From: a candidate division CPR3 bacterium GWF2_35_18
GTDB taxonomy: Bacteria > Patescibacteriota > CPR3 > GWF2-35-18
Direction of reading: 5' to 3'
NCBI GenBank assembly: GCA_001771135.1
Contig: MESW01000003.1
Location: 200,719-235,785, forward strand
DNA: 35,067 bases
Shown: positions 1 to 7,302 of the stretch, in pieces
Layout: the number at the start of each line of letters is the position of its first letter
Numbering within the stretch: position 1 is the first letter of the stretch
Notes under the pieces: model-generated
Told to the model about the DNA's origin: nothing
Database searches by the model: none
What the model saw: only the letters and a program-made list of their open reading frames with translations
Position numbers and translations under genes: made by a program

Positions 1-517
1 CATAATTATCCACATCGGCAAAATGAGTAAAAATTCCTTCTATTTCTAAATTAGGAAGATCCAAGATTTTTTTAATAAAAAAAAGAATCTGCGGCGATTC
101 TATCCCAATACGATGCATTCCAGTTTCAACTTTTACGTGAATTTTTACAATCTTATTCTTACGTCTGCCCTCTGTAGCTAACATTTTGGCAACATCAAGT
201 GATTGGACGGTAACAGCTAAATTATGAGTCACTATTTCCTGAAAATATTCGGCCGGAGTATACCCCAAGACAAGAATCGGAGCTTTAATTTTGAACTCAC
301 GCAATTTGAGCGCTTCTGAAATCCTTGCCACACAAAGGTAGTATATTTTTTGCTTTTCGAAAAACTTGGCAATTTCAACTAAACCATGCCCATAGGCATT
401 AGCTTTGATTGTGGCTGCTACTTTGACATTTCTTCCCACAAGTTTTCGCATCACATCCAAATTGTGTTTTAAAGTAGAAAGGTCTATTTCAACCCAAGGA
501 AAAAATTGGTGAGACAT
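1..517 (-). CDS. alr: Alanine racemase, N-terminal part (cut by window edge)
   Basis: This PLP-dependent enzyme interconverts L- and D-alanine and supplies D-Ala for peptidoglycan stem peptides in the cytoplasm. The 172 residues visible read from ATG at 517 without a stop to the window edge. The PLP-binding lysine is in the motif KANAYGHG (Lys38), and the conserved barrel motif KVETGMHRIG follows at about 129-138, then FTHFAD near the edge. These fit the N-terminal TIM-barrel of Alr; the C-terminal beta domain with the catalytic Tyr lies outside the window. The start is 9 bases after the stop of the preceding small gene, so the two are probably co-transcribed. The family call is secure; only the length is unknown. 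Confidence 0.95.
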   Translation of the reverse strand, partial: MSHQFFPWVEIDLSTLKHNLDVMRKLVGRNVKVAATIKANAYGHGLVEIAKFFEKQKIYYLCVARISEALKLREFKIKAPILVLGYTPAEYFQEIVTHNLAVTVQSLDVAKMLATEGRRKNKIVKIHVKVETGMHRIGIESPQILFFIKKILDLPNLEIEGIFTHFADVDNY

Positions 518-526
518 TTTAGATAA

Positions 527-844
527 TTATTGATCTTTCAATAGTACACTAACCTCTTCAGGAAGCTCTAATTTCTCATTTTTTTTGAGATGTTCTTTGA
601 TAACTGACAAACAAGCTTCTAAACCTGCTTGAGTGGTTAATTTGAAATATTCATTTAATAAACTTTGTAAGACAGCTTCATGTTCTCCATTGATTTGTAG
701 AATTTTACCATCAATAGAAACCCAAAGTTCATCTATCTTCTTCGCTCGTTCAACCGCAACTTGGATTCCAAGTATCTCCTTTTGCTTATCTATAATTGCT
801 TGCATAAGCTCTTCGTAAAGAGCCGTTTTTGTTTTTTTGTCCAT
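527..844 (-). CDS. Small helical protein, function unknown
   Basis: This is a 105-residue charged protein that I do not recognise. It looks almost entirely alpha-helical, with heptad-like patterning in residues 1-40 and 60-95, no signal peptide, no membrane segment and no cysteine cluster beyond a single Cys. It sits 20 bases after the GlmU-like gene and 9 bases before alr, which suggests one transcript with them. It keeps an open frame with codon use like its neighbours, so I treat it as a real gene. A role as a cytosolic coiled-coil accessory protein is only a guess. Confidence 0.7.
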   Translation of the reverse strand: MDKKTKTALYEELMQAIIDKQKEILGIQVAVERAKKIDELWVSIDGKILQINGEHEAVLQSLLNEYFKLTTQAGLEACLSVIKEHLKKNEKLELPEEVSVLLKDQ

Positions 845-864
845 TTTGATTTCCTTGATTTAAA

Positions 865-2190
865 TTAATGTTTTCTCTTTATAATTTTATTCTTATTGTC
901 TTTGATTAAATGCTCTTGTTTGACTAAACAGATTTTATTCTCGGGAAGATCTTTGGCTAAAATCACTCCCGGACCGACGAATGACCCAGAGCCAATTTTT
1001 ACCCCAGGCATAATGGCTGAATTAACTCCAAATCGGACATCTGTACCCACAATCATTCCTAATTTGTTTCGATTGCTATTAATCTTCTCCTCTTTTACCG
1101 TTACAAAAATACTCTGCTCATCAAGACGAAGATTTCCAGTTACTGCTCCTGAACCCAAACTAATATTTTCTTCTAGAATACTATCTCCGATATAATTTGT
1201 ATGTAACCAAATTTCATCCCCAAGGTAAGATCTAGTAACCTCAGAACCAAATCCAATCACACAGTTTTCTCCCACCATTGAATCCCGCACCATAGTATTA
1301 TTTCCAATTACAGTATTTTTACCGATGTAACAAGGCCCTACAATTTTTGCTCCTTCCATTATTTTCACACCTTCGGCAATTATAACTTTGTCAGAAATGA
1401 TTGCTTTGTCGGAAACTTCCGCAGAGGGATCAATTAAAGTGTTTCTAATCTCTGATAAAAAATAGTCCATTACCGAAAGTACATGCCATGGATATTTCAA
1501 AATCTCCCAACGTCCGTTATATGCAACCACTTCGGCTCCTTGTTCTTTGAATAATAGATCTAAGGCTACTTCATAAATATCATCTTTATTAGATTTGTCT
1601 TTGGCGATTTTCTCTATTTTAAGTAAAAATTTCTCTGGATTGCGAAAAAGATGAGCCACCAGATTGGCTAAATTTGAAGGCATTTTATCTTCACCCGGTT
1701 TTTCTTTTATTCCCACTATTTTTCCGGATTCAAAAATAAAATATCCCAGCGGTAAATATTTTTTTATTTCATATCCAGCCACAAAAACATCAACATCAGC
1801 TCTATTTTCAAATTTTTCCATCATATTTTCATGTACTACATCATCATAGATATCATTACAGTTTAAAATATACAAACTTCGCCCGTTAAAATGTGTCCTA
1901 TAGTTTTCCACAGCCGATAGTACTGCTCCAGCCATACCATTTATTCCCTCTTTTTGTTTGACGTAGTTAATATTGAAATCGGAAAATCGTTCACTGTTAC
2001 TTACGAGCCAATCAAAAACTTTGTCTGAAGAAACCACAATTAAATCACGAAATCCTAATCTCTTCAGTGTTTCAATATGACGTTCGACAAGATTTTTCCC
2101 AAGATATGTATAGGTATTCTTCTCTGAAAGAGGCCAAAATCGAGTTGACTTCCCTCCAGCAAGAAGTAACGCTACTGGTTTTTCCGTCAT
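865..2190 (-). CDS. GlmU-like sugar-1-phosphate nucleotidylyltransferase with left-handed beta-helix domain
   Basis: Residues 1-230 form a nucleotidyltransferase fold: the N-terminal glycine-rich loop LLAGGKSTRFWPLSE (9-23), an EKPG motif at 163-166 and the YPW segment near 233. Residues about 250-425 are hexapeptide repeats of a left-handed beta-helix, with a GlmU-type GSGAVTGNLRLD stretch near 346-357. Proteins of this shape make UDP-GlcNAc or related NDP-sugars and acetylate the sugar. The loop is atypical: the usual PK lysine after PLT is not in place, and the GD metal-site motif reads CND. The substrate is therefore uncertain and the catalytic half may be altered. A good ribosome site (AAGGAG) precedes ATG 2190. 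It heads a unit with the 105-residue gene and alr. Confidence 0.85.
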   Translation of the reverse strand: MTEKPVALLLAGGKSTRFWPLSEKNTYTYLGKNLVERHIETLKRLGFRDLIVVSSDKVFDWLVSNSERFSDFNINYVKQKEGINGMAGAVLSAVENYRTHFNGRSLYILNCNDIYDDVVHENMMEKFENRADVDVFVAGYEIKKYLPLGYFIFESGKIVGIKEKPGEDKMPSNLANLVAHLFRNPEKFLLKIEKIAKDKSNKDDIYEVALDLLFKEQGAEVVAYNGRWEILKYPWHVLSVMDYFLSEIRNTLIDPSAEVSDKAIISDKVIIAEGVKIMEGAKIVGPCYIGKNTVIGNNTMVRDSMVGENCVIGFGSEVTRSYLGDEIWLHTNYIGDSILEENISLGSGAVTGNLRLDEQSIFVTVKEEKINSNRNKLGMIVGTDVRFGVNSAIMPGVKIGSGSFVGPGVILAKDLPENKICLVKQEHLIKDNKNKIIKRKH

Positions 2191-2237
2191 AATTTAAAGC
2201 TCCTTCAATGATAATTATTTTGATATATCACAATAAT

Positions 2238-2268
2238 ATTATATACCTAAATTAACCTATTTTGTAAA
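2238..2268 (-). promoter_or_regulatory. Candidate sigma70-type promoter for the GlmU-like gene (proximal)
   Basis: On the minus strand a perfect -10 TATAAT (2243-2238) lies 19 bases after TTTACA (2268-2263). The spacing is slightly long, but the -10 is exact and the site is 48 bases before the start codon with a clear ribosome site between. This is inference from consensus only. Confidence 0.5.
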
Positions 2269-2291
2269 TTTGGATAACGCTATTCAGGCAC

Positions 2292-2335
2292 ACTCATCTA
2301 AAACTGTTATAAATTACATAAGATGAGTATACCAA
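2292..2335 (-). promoter_or_regulatory. Candidate distal promoter overlain by the inverted repeat ACTCATCT/AGATGAGT
   Basis: On the minus strand TTGGTA (2335-2330) and TATAAC (2311-2306) are separated by 18 bases. A perfect 8-bp inverted repeat has one arm inside the spacer (2328-2321) and the other just downstream of the -10 (2299-2292), 21 bases apart. The same arrangement occurs at 25201-25247. Arms placed over the spacer and start region look like a repressor operator. No regulator gene is visible in the window. Confidence 0.5.
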
Positions 2336-2358
2336 AAATATAGCCATTTTAACTAAGT

Positions 2359-2856
2359 TTAAAGTTTATTCTTTCGTAAATGCAATTTATACCCAATCAA
2401 ACAAAGTAATGGATGAATTATAAAAACCATAGGAATGGATAACATTATAATCAAAAGCTCTTCTAATCTGAATAAATAAAAAATAATTCCGGAGAGAACA
2501 ATATAATCTAAATGATCTACAAAAAGTAGAAACTTTCCATCAGGAATTCCCAATCTTCTCTTTATAAAACTTCCGATCGCATGACCAAAATAAGCACACA
2601 ATCCTTTTATAACGCCAATTGCCCAAGTCGATAAAACTGTTTCTACGATAACACCTGTTAGAATAGCCACGATAAAACCAATAATGGTAGTTGAATTACC
2701 CAAAATTCTGCGATGATCCTGAAGGTCAAGTTTAAAATCAAGCGGAAAATCTATTTTTTTCAAGAAAGGAATGAATTGGAAAATATTCAAAACAGTATTT
2801 ATTACCCAAAATGGAGCTACGTAGCAGAGTAATCGAATCATAATATCAATGTTCAT
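2359..2856 (-). CDS. carS: CarS-like CDP-archaeol synthase family membrane protein (DUF46)
   Basis: This 165-residue protein has about five membrane segments and the signature of the CarS/DUF46 family, which joins CTP to a phospholipid precursor to form a CDP-lipid. Visible motifs are HRRILGNSTTIIGF (48-61), a GHAIGSFIKRRLGI stretch (about 91-104) and the acidic pair in DHLDY (about 114-118). In family members I know, the second motif begins with GD; here it is GH, so activity is less certain. Members occur in archaea and also widely in Patescibacteria, where the lipid made is not established. The ATG at 2856 overlaps the preceding membrane-protein stop by 4 bases (ATGA), which suggests translational coupling. 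Confidence 0.8.
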   Translation of the reverse strand: MNIDIMIRLLCYVAPFWVINTVLNIFQFIPFLKKIDFPLDFKLDLQDHRRILGNSTTIIGFIVAILTGVIVETVLSTWAIGVIKGLCAYFGHAIGSFIKRRLGIPDGKFLLFVDHLDYIVLSGIIFYLFRLEELLIIMLSIPMVFIIHPLLCLIGYKLHLRKNKL

Positions 2857-4325
2857 ATCCGACGCACTCCCTTTTTAATGTTTTTGATTATAAAACTGTC
2901 AACCTCTGCGGCCTGGAAAGACTCTTGGATTACATTCATCGAACGAGGGTAACATGGCTTTATGCTCATTTTAATAAAATATCTATTATGATCTCCAAAC
3001 TCAATTTGTTTTATTTCATCAAAAGTTACCATATCAGAATGAAAATTATTTACAGAAACGTAATTCTTGCTAATTAGCTCAAATGAATACTGATCCCAAA
3101 GACCTGAAGGCAAACAATTTTGCCAGGGAAAAGATAAAGGATAAAAGTTATCCAAAAGATTAAATTTCTTGATTATGGAATCCACGTTTAAAGCAGCTGA
3201 AGGTGATACTTCATAAAAGTTTAGATCACCTGCTGAATCTAGATAGAGGTAATTTTCTTCGAAAATTTCTTCATAAACTCCAAGTATTGCATGATTATTA
3301 GAATCAATTACTTTTAATCGATAAGCAATAATTGATAGATCTAGATATACTGGATAGAAAAGTAATAAACAAGTAAGAATCTTTAGTAAAAAACCACGAC
3401 GGTCAATAATCTTGTATTTTTGATCATAAAACAAAATAAGTAGTAGAAAAATATAAGCTATAGTATTCCAAATATTCAAAAACAACCCTTGCTCTTGAAC
3501 TTCATAACTATTAAAAAGATTTAATTTGTAAAAAACAATATTTCCTAAAAGATAGGAAAAGAATAAAATTCCTGAAAAATATTTTGACAAGCGATTAGAT
3601 TTAAATATTAATAACGTCCAGAAACCAAAACTAACAATTGCTTCGTAGTTAAAAAGTCCACCATCAATTAAGTTCTTTATCAAAGAAAAGGTTATAATCG
3701 CATACGCAAACATATAAATATATTTTTTATTCTGATCCTTGTATACCGCCACTTCTTGAATAAAATATATTAGAACTAATATTAATAATAGCAATAAAAT
3801 AGCAAACCCAAGATAAAAATAAATGGGAGAAATAAAATCTAAGAAAACAATTCCTCCGTCATAATTCTCCAGGTTAGATACATGAAAAAATTTAAGAACT
3901 AAACCCGTAACACCTTTTAAGATATGATTATGTAACAAACTAGTACTAGATATTTCTGACTCGTTAAAAAGAACTATGGAATCTGAAAATTGAAAATTAT
4001 TTTTTATGTAGAAAATGAAAAATACTAATGCATTAAATAAATAGGCTACAATAACTCCTATCCATATCCATAAACCATTTATCTTCTTTGTAACTTTAAT
4101 TTTTTTGAAATAAATAAATTGGGAGATTAATAAAAGACACAAAAAATAAATAAGAAACAGTATCGCTTTTAAGTTACTTCTACCTCCGGCAAAAATATTC
4201 ACAAATGCATGTATCGTAATTTGCACATAATCAAAAAGAAAAAAAGCACAAATGATCAGTATTAAAAAAATAGTTAAAGTTATGGAGCTGTCAAGATGTA
4301 ATGGTCTTTTATAAAACCTAATCAT
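2853..4325 (-). CDS. Polytopic membrane protein of unknown function
   Basis: The protein has about 490 residues: roughly ten hydrophobic segments over the first two thirds, then a soluble C-terminal part of about 150 residues with several Pro, Cys and Asp positions. I chose ATG 4325 (protein begins MIRFYKRP) rather than an in-frame ATG at 4376, because the upstream start would overlap the prepilin gene by 43 bases. The chosen start is 8 bases after the prepilin stop. The general layout resembles membrane glycan polymerases or mannosyltransferases with a C-terminal extracytoplasmic domain, but I see no diagnostic motif. It lies between a prepilin and a CarS homologue, so its role could be in the pilus or the envelope. 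Family unknown. Confidence 0.75.
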   Translation of the reverse strand: MIRFYKRPLHLDSSITLTIFLILIICAFFLFDYVQITIHAFVNIFAGGRSNLKAILFLIYFLCLLLISQFIYFKKIKVTKKINGLWIWIGVIVAYLFNALVFFIFYIKNNFQFSDSIVLFNESEISSTSLLHNHILKGVTGLVLKFFHVSNLENYDGGIVFLDFISPIYFYLGFAILLLLLILVLIYFIQEVAVYKDQNKKYIYMFAYAIITFSLIKNLIDGGLFNYEAIVSFGFWTLLIFKSNRLSKYFSGILFFSYLLGNIVFYKLNLFNSYEVQEQGLFLNIWNTIAYIFLLLILFYDQKYKIIDRRGFLLKILTCLLLFYPVYLDLSIIAYRLKVIDSNNHAILGVYEEIFEENYLYLDSAGDLNFYEVSPSAALNVDSIIKKFNLLDNFYPLSFPWQNCLPSGLWDQYSFELISKNYVSVNNFHSDMVTFDEIKQIEFGDHNRYFIKMSIKPCYPRSMNVIQESFQAAEVDSFIIKNIKKGVRRI

Positions 4326-4333
4326 GATAAAAC

Positions 4334-4885
4334 CTAGAAAGAGTTCCAAGGATTGTTTCCAAATCCCCAATGCCAATAATCAGCAGCTGCTTCTAGTGTT
4401 TCCGCGTAAATTACATACATTAACGCAAAATCAGCATCTGTTTTTGAGATACAACCTGGTATTGTTGGATTATCCATACATAATTGCTTATATAATCCGG
4501 GAGCATAATACTCATAAGAATGATACTGCCCTGTTTGTTGAAAACACTTTAAACCACAAGGATCAACTGGTAAATCACCTAGATAAGGAGACAAATCTTG
4601 TTCTAAAAGGTTCCATCCGACAGCAAAATCAAAAGTATAACAAATATAACTAGGATTAGCAGGACCACAAAGATTATTAATATAAGGAGCATGCCCGTTA
4701 TCTATTATATATAGTCGAATAGCTTCATCTATCGCTTTAATATTGGCATAACGCTGTGAATCACGACTTTTTCTTATCATGGCAACGGGATTGATAGCTA
4801 AAACTACGATAGCGGTAAGAACTCCAATTATTGCGATTACAATTAAAAGCTCAATCAGTGTAAAACCCTTTAGGGCATTTTTCAT
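4334..4885 (-). CDS. Type IV prepilin/pseudopilin with class III signal peptide
   Basis: The 183-residue protein begins with six residues, then G7 and the strongly conserved segment FTLIELLIVIAIIG (8-21). Prepilin peptidase would cut after G7, N-methylate F8, and E12 would be the assembly glutamate. The rest of the N-terminal helix runs to about residue 50, followed by a globular domain of about 130 residues with six or so cysteines, including LCG, CG/KC and a C-terminal CMDNPTIPGC stretch that could form disulfides. It would be a membrane-anchored subunit of a type IV pilus or a related pseudopilus. No assembly ATPase, PilC or peptidase gene is in the window, so it is an orphan here. Confidence 0.93.
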   Translation of the reverse strand: MKNALKGFTLIELLIVIAIIGVLTAIVVLAINPVAMIRKSRDSQRYANIKAIDEAIRLYIIDNGHAPYINNLCGPANPSYICYTFDFAVGWNLLEQDLSPYLGDLPVDPCGLKCFQQTGQYHSYEYYAPGLYKQLCMDNPTIPGCISKTDADFALMYVIYAETLEAAADYWHWGFGNNPWNSF

Positions 4886-4911
4886 AATTAAACTCCAAAT
4901 AAAAATAAAAG

Positions 4912-5895
4912 TTACAACTTGTTAATTATATTCACAATTGCCTTTCCAATCTTTTGACTGCTGTGACGAATAAGACTTCTCTTTAATGGATCAGAGGAAT
5001 TCTTTTTCACTTTGGTTGTAGAAAGAAGATCTAATCGAAAAACTCGAGAATCACCTTTTAAATCATCTTCTATTTGGTACTCATTAAATTTTCGGTAGTT
5101 TTTTAAAACGTCTTCTGGGATTTTCCGCGTGTTTAGCAAAATGTAATTTACCTTTTTACCTAAATATTTTTCCAGCTCTTTCACATGATCTGAAGCTGTG
5201 AAATACGCAGTTTGTGAAGCTAAAGTCATCAAATTAATAATTTGTAAAACCTGAGCCTGAGATTCTTTTATCTCTTTACTCACTCCGTTTATAGTTAGAT
5301 TGGCGATCGTTGAATTGTAGAGATCACCCGGACCAAAGATGATTAAATCTGTATCTTTAATTTCGGCTTTGACCGCTGGATTTATTTTTACAGGCGGATC
5401 AGCTTTATACTCTATAATCCGCTCTCCTTTTGTTAACTTATTCTCTTCAATAAAATGTTCTCCAATTATCTCTTTTCCGGTTGAGTATTTAGCTTTTACC
5501 TTTGTTAAACCTAAAGAAACAGGAAGAACTTTTCCTTTCAAAGAAAAAATCTTCGCTGCAGTTTCTAAAGCTTTACTTTCTGATCCAGTAATGTCGTCTA
5601 AAGCTGTTAATATAAGATTTCCCAAATTATGCCCTTTAAGACCTTTTTCTCCTTTTTCAAACCGATAAAGTAAAAGGTCTTTTAAAAACCCATTTTCTTG
5701 GGACAAAGCCGCAATGCTTTGACGCATATCTCCAGCCGGTAAAAATCCAAACTCATTACGTAATCTACCACTGGAACCTCCGTCATCTGCTACGGTTGTA
5801 ACAGCCACAATATCATAATCATATTCTTTCAAACCAGATAGTACGACATAAGAACCAGTTCCGCCACCAATTATCATGACCTTTTTTTTATCCAT
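4912..5895 (-). CDS. yvcK: YvcK/CofD-family gluconeogenesis factor
   Basis: This 327-residue protein begins with the nucleotide-binding loop IGGGTGSYVVLSGLK (9-23), then VADDGGSSGRLR and PAGDMRQ, which are the hallmark of the YvcK branch of the CofD/UPF0052 family. Later GHNLGNL and FGPGDLYNS motifs also match. In Bacillus and Mycobacterium, YvcK homologues bind UDP-sugars and are needed for normal cell shape and peptidoglycan precursor flow on gluconeogenic carbon. Its place 23 bases after murA and within a mur operon fits that role: in Firmicutes it usually sits with rapZ and whiA instead. Family assignment is secure; ligand and function are from homologues. Confidence 0.93.
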   Translation of the reverse strand: MDKKKVMIIGGGTGSYVVLSGLKEYDYDIVAVTTVADDGGSSGRLRNEFGFLPAGDMRQSIAALSQENGFLKDLLLYRFEKGEKGLKGHNLGNLILTALDDITGSESKALETAAKIFSLKGKVLPVSLGLTKVKAKYSTGKEIIGEHFIEENKLTKGERIIEYKADPPVKINPAVKAEIKDTDLIIFGPGDLYNSTIANLTINGVSKEIKESQAQVLQIINLMTLASQTAYFTASDHVKELEKYLGKKVNYILLNTRKIPEDVLKNYRKFNEYQIEDDLKGDSRVFRLDLLSTTKVKKNSSDPLKRSLIRHSSQKIGKAIVNIINKL

Positions 5896-5918
5896 CTTTA
5901 TTCTCCTTCGAAATTTGT

Positions 5919-7244
5919 TTACTTTTCGACAATTTTTTTAATCTTTGCTCCAACTTTATATAATCTCTCTTCAAGTTCTTCATAACCTCTGCTTACATGA
6001 TGAATCCCATAAAGTTCGCTTACACCATCAGCCATTAAAGCCGCTAAAACCAAAGTCGCTCCAGCCCTTAAATCAGGCATTTCTAAAGTCGCTCCTTTAA
6101 GTTTTACTGATCCATTAATACGAATAGCATGAAAACCTTCGTTATCTTCTGTATTAAAATTGTATTTACTGGTATCAAATCCTTCGGGATTAAATCTTTC
6201 GGCCTTAAATCCCATATTTTTCAACTCATCCACATAACCAAAACGTTTGTCCATAACTGTCTCGTGAATTGTTGAAATACCATTTGCTTGTGAAAGAAGT
6301 AAGGCAAAAGGTGGCTGCCAATCAGTCATAAATCCTGGATGAACCCCAGTTTCGAGATCTATTGGCTGAAATTCTTTGTTGTGATTCCTCCAGAAGTGAA
6401 TACCTTTATCGGTCGCTTGGTATTCTAATCCAACCTGTGAAGCCTTATTCAAAAATGAAACTAAATATTTTGATTCAATTCCTTTCAGAAATAGCTTTCC
6501 ACCTGTTACTCCTGCGGCAATAGCAAAAGTTACAGCCTCGTTACGATCAGGCATAATTTCATAGGTAACTCCACTGAGTTTTTCAACTCCTTCAATTTCA
6601 ATTTTTCGTTCTTCAACTCGTTTTATCTTTGCTCCCATCAGATTTAACATCGTCATTAAATCGTCGATTTCCGGCTCGGCTGCGGCGTTATTGATGACGG
6701 TTTTTCCAATTGTTAAGACAGAAGCCAAAATCAAGTTCTCTGTCCCGGTATGAGTGCTTTTTTCAAAACACACTTCTGCTTCATGCAAAGAACTTCCATC
6801 AATATGGTAATAACCTTCGGTATAGGTAACTTTGGCTCCCAATTTTTCGAGAGCCTCAATATGGCGATTAACGGGACGCGCTCCTATTCGACAACCGCCT
6901 GGATTTGCAATTGTCGCTTTTTTGAAACGAGATAGCATAGGCCCTAAAATTACAAAACTGGCTCTCATTTTGGATACAATCTCTAAAGGAACCTTATGTG
7001 AAGTAATATTGCTGGCATCAAGTTCAAGCGTATGCTTTGCCTTCCATTTTGATCGAACTCCAAGAGTCGCTACCGCAGCAAGAACGGTATCTACATCAGA
7101 GATATGAGGAACGTTTTTTAGAATTACTTTTTGATCAGTCAAGATCGCGGCGGGAATCATTTTTAAGACCGCATTTTTCGCTCCCGAAATTTCAATAGTT
7201 CCTGATAAAGGAGACCCCCCTTCAATTACATATTTTTCTCTCAT
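5919..7244 (-). CDS. murA: UDP-N-acetylglucosamine 1-carboxyvinyltransferase
   Basis: MurA transfers enolpyruvate from PEP to UDP-GlcNAc, the first committed step of peptidoglycan synthesis. Key residues are present: SGAKNA (Lys23, Asn24), the catalytic cysteine in NPGGCRIGARPV (Cys118), MTDWQPP and the C-terminal DLRAGATLVLAAL arginine. Having Cys rather than Asp at the active site predicts sensitivity to fosfomycin-type inhibition. At 441 residues it is about 20 longer than the E. coli enzyme, mainly in the segment before the DLRAG motif. AAGGA lies just upstream of ATG 7244. A weak promoter-like pair, TTGTGA and TATAGA with a 17-base spacer (7300-7272), lies in the murB-murA gap. Confidence 0.97.
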   Translation of the reverse strand: MREKYVIEGGSPLSGTIEISGAKNAVLKMIPAAILTDQKVILKNVPHISDVDTVLAAVATLGVRSKWKAKHTLELDASNITSHKVPLEIVSKMRASFVILGPMLSRFKKATIANPGGCRIGARPVNRHIEALEKLGAKVTYTEGYYHIDGSSLHEAEVCFEKSTHTGTENLILASVLTIGKTVINNAAAEPEIDDLMTMLNLMGAKIKRVEERKIEIEGVEKLSGVTYEIMPDRNEAVTFAIAAGVTGGKLFLKGIESKYLVSFLNKASQVGLEYQATDKGIHFWRNHNKEFQPIDLETGVHPGFMTDWQPPFALLLSQANGISTIHETVMDKRFGYVDELKNMGFKAERFNPEGFDTSKYNFNTEDNEGFHAIRINGSVKLKGATLEMPDLRAGATLVLAALMADGVSELYGIHHVSRGYEELEERLYKVGAKIKKIVEK

Positions 7245-7302
7245 AATTTTCCTTATAAAATGTAAGTTAAATCTATAGAAGTTTCGATATCATATCACAA
7301 AA

